Assembly: GCA_025144025.1 (NCBI GenBank)
Contig: JALXWS010000015.1
Location: 1 to 63,390, forward strand
DNA length: 63,390 nucleotides
Direction of reading: 5' to 3'
From: Corynebacterium sp. p3-SID1241
GTDB lineage: Bacteria > Actinomycetota > Actinomycetes > Mycobacteriales > Mycobacteriaceae
The position numbers were made by a program, and so were the translations under genes. Position 1 is the first letter of the stretch. Each line of letters starts with the position of its first letter. The notes below the pieces were generated by a model, which was given only the letters and a program-made list of their open reading frames with translations, was not told the origin of the DNA and did no database searches. Positions 62,846 to 63,390 of this stretch are shown piece by piece.

Positions 62846-62955
62846 CTAGTGAGTGAGTCTGTATTCACTGTTCTCTAAATCAATTCGGTTAGGTGTCTTA
62901 GGATAGGACTGTGAGAGTGCCTATTAGCATAGGATTCTGTATATAATTCGGGGCC
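62846..62955. other. AT-rich gap after dgt
   Basis: The 110 bases after the dgt stop contain a weak AGTGA-N8-TCACT inverted repeat and the promoter at 62942, but no gene. Confidence 0.4.
62942..62947 (+). promoter_or_regulatory. -10 box, leaderless gene at window end
   Basis: A perfect TATAAT ends 8 bases before the ATG at 62956. Confidence 0.65.
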
Positions 62956-63390
62956 ATGGGTGCTGAAGAGTTTAGGGTTGTGCTGTCTGCGATAGTCCCT
63001 TTTTTGGTGTTCTTTTTGAAAGAAACAACACTGTCTCAGCAGATGGAAAAGCTGGAAAAGCTCATAGATCTTTTTCATATATATCGAGCTATCGAGGGGC
63101 CGAAGGGAGAAAAACCTTCAAAAACTGCATCCGAAAAAGTTGGGAACGATAAGAATGCGGTAATTTCGGTTGCAATATCAGAGCAGCTTCTTACTACTTA
63201 TATCATTGCTACTCTCGGGTTATGGACCTTAGCGGTTATGTTGGCTTCTTCCCTAATGGGATTGGTGGTCGTAATCATTTTGGTCCGTTTTCGTCTGTTT
63301 GTGAATGTAGACAAGCTAGCTTTCCTAAATAGCTTTTGGGGCGATCTTGTTGTCATTATTGTTGCTGAATTAATTGTTATCGCTTTGAAC
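62956..63390 (+). CDS. Membrane protein, N-terminal part (cut by window edge)
   Basis: The frame stays open for 145 codons to the end of the window, so the product is partial. It starts MGAEEFRVVLSAIVPFLVFF, with one hydrophobic segment (residues ~7-22), a charged middle (lysine- and glutamate-rich, ~25-75) and further hydrophobic segments (~88-115 and ~132-145). I do not recognise it. The A/T-rich codon use, unlike dgt, and the position where dnaG would be expected point to an inserted gene. The perfect TATAAT 8 bases upstream supports the start. Confidence 0.65.
   Translation, partial: MGAEEFRVVLSAIVPFLVFFLKETTLSQQMEKLEKLIDLFHIYRAIEGPKGEKPSKTASEKVGNDKNAVISVAISEQLLTTYIIATLGLWTLAVMLASSLMGLVVVIILVRFRLFVNVDKLAFLNSFWGDLVVIIVAELIVIALN

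Noticed and set aside
1..63390. tRNA or rRNA genes, CRISPR arrays, intact insertion sequences, prophage
   Set aside because: No cloverleaf-like sequence with conserved arms, no regular short repeats with spacers, no transposase or integrase motif was seen.

Overview
The window reads as a chromosomal segment of a Corynebacterium species. It is GC-rich (roughly 60% by eye). The gene neighbourhoods are corynebacterial: aecD next to brnQ, malQ divergent from a FadD15-type acyl-CoA synthetase, hemW-hrcA-dnaJ-rsmE-phoH-ybeY, era-recO-uppS, znr-zur divergent from glyS, then dgt. Many genes carry a TANNNT -10 box only 6-8 bases before the start codon, the leaderless arrangement common in corynebacteria. 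I cannot fix the species. I see no rRNA, tRNA, CRISPR array or complete insertion sequence.

Layout. 1-4.1 kb: rpsT, a MazF/PemK-fold protein, lepA and an HNH protein. 4.2-10.5 kb: an M20 amidohydrolase, then two tandem paralogous histidine kinase/response regulator pairs, the first with an accessory membrane protein between its genes. 10.6-14.5 kb: a YeeE-TusA fusion behind a near-perfect McbR-type operator, a 40-codon ORF, thpR and an FUSC-family membrane protein. 14.5-20.2 kb: a GntR regulator heading a peptide-type ABC importer. 20.3-29.9 kb: a flavin oxidoreductase, brnQ, aecD, an ABC exporter, a lipoprotein with idi, a carboxylesterase and two tiny membrane proteins. 29.9-36 kb: malQ/fadD, an unrecognised helical protein and a secreted acidic collagen-like protein. 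36-41.3 kb: an AbiEi/DUF559-like protein, two CNNM/CorC proteins, hemW and an ATPase fragment. 41.3-51.4 kb: core heat-shock, ribosome and cell-envelope genes, interrupted by pdxY, amiF (formamidase) and a lipoprotein. 51.4-58.9 kb: a small HTH/membrane-protein pair facing a CPBP protease across a palindrome cluster, zinc regulators, glyS with two downstream genes, a TPM-coiled-coil protein and a YdcF protein. 59-63.4 kb: an AT-rich FtsX-type ABC pair, dgt, and the start of an AT-rich membrane protein cut by the window edge.

How the genes relate. Core processes are translation and ribosome maturation (rpsT, lepA, era, rsmE, ybeY, glyS), protein quality control (hrcA, dnaJ), isoprenoid and envelope supply (idi, uppS), haem maturation (hemW), metal homeostasis (zur, znr, CNNM/CorC) and sulfur or amino-acid metabolism (YeeE-TusA, aecD, brnQ). 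Accessory parts are the duplicated two-component systems, the peptide importer, formamidase, the collagen-like protein and the low-GC transporter island.

The most unusual signal is a dispersed DNA word. I find fourteen exact copies of the 11-mer GCTTKCCGACG (K = G or T) on both strands, where about 0.1 would be expected from base composition. I cannot assign it to any annotated feature type.
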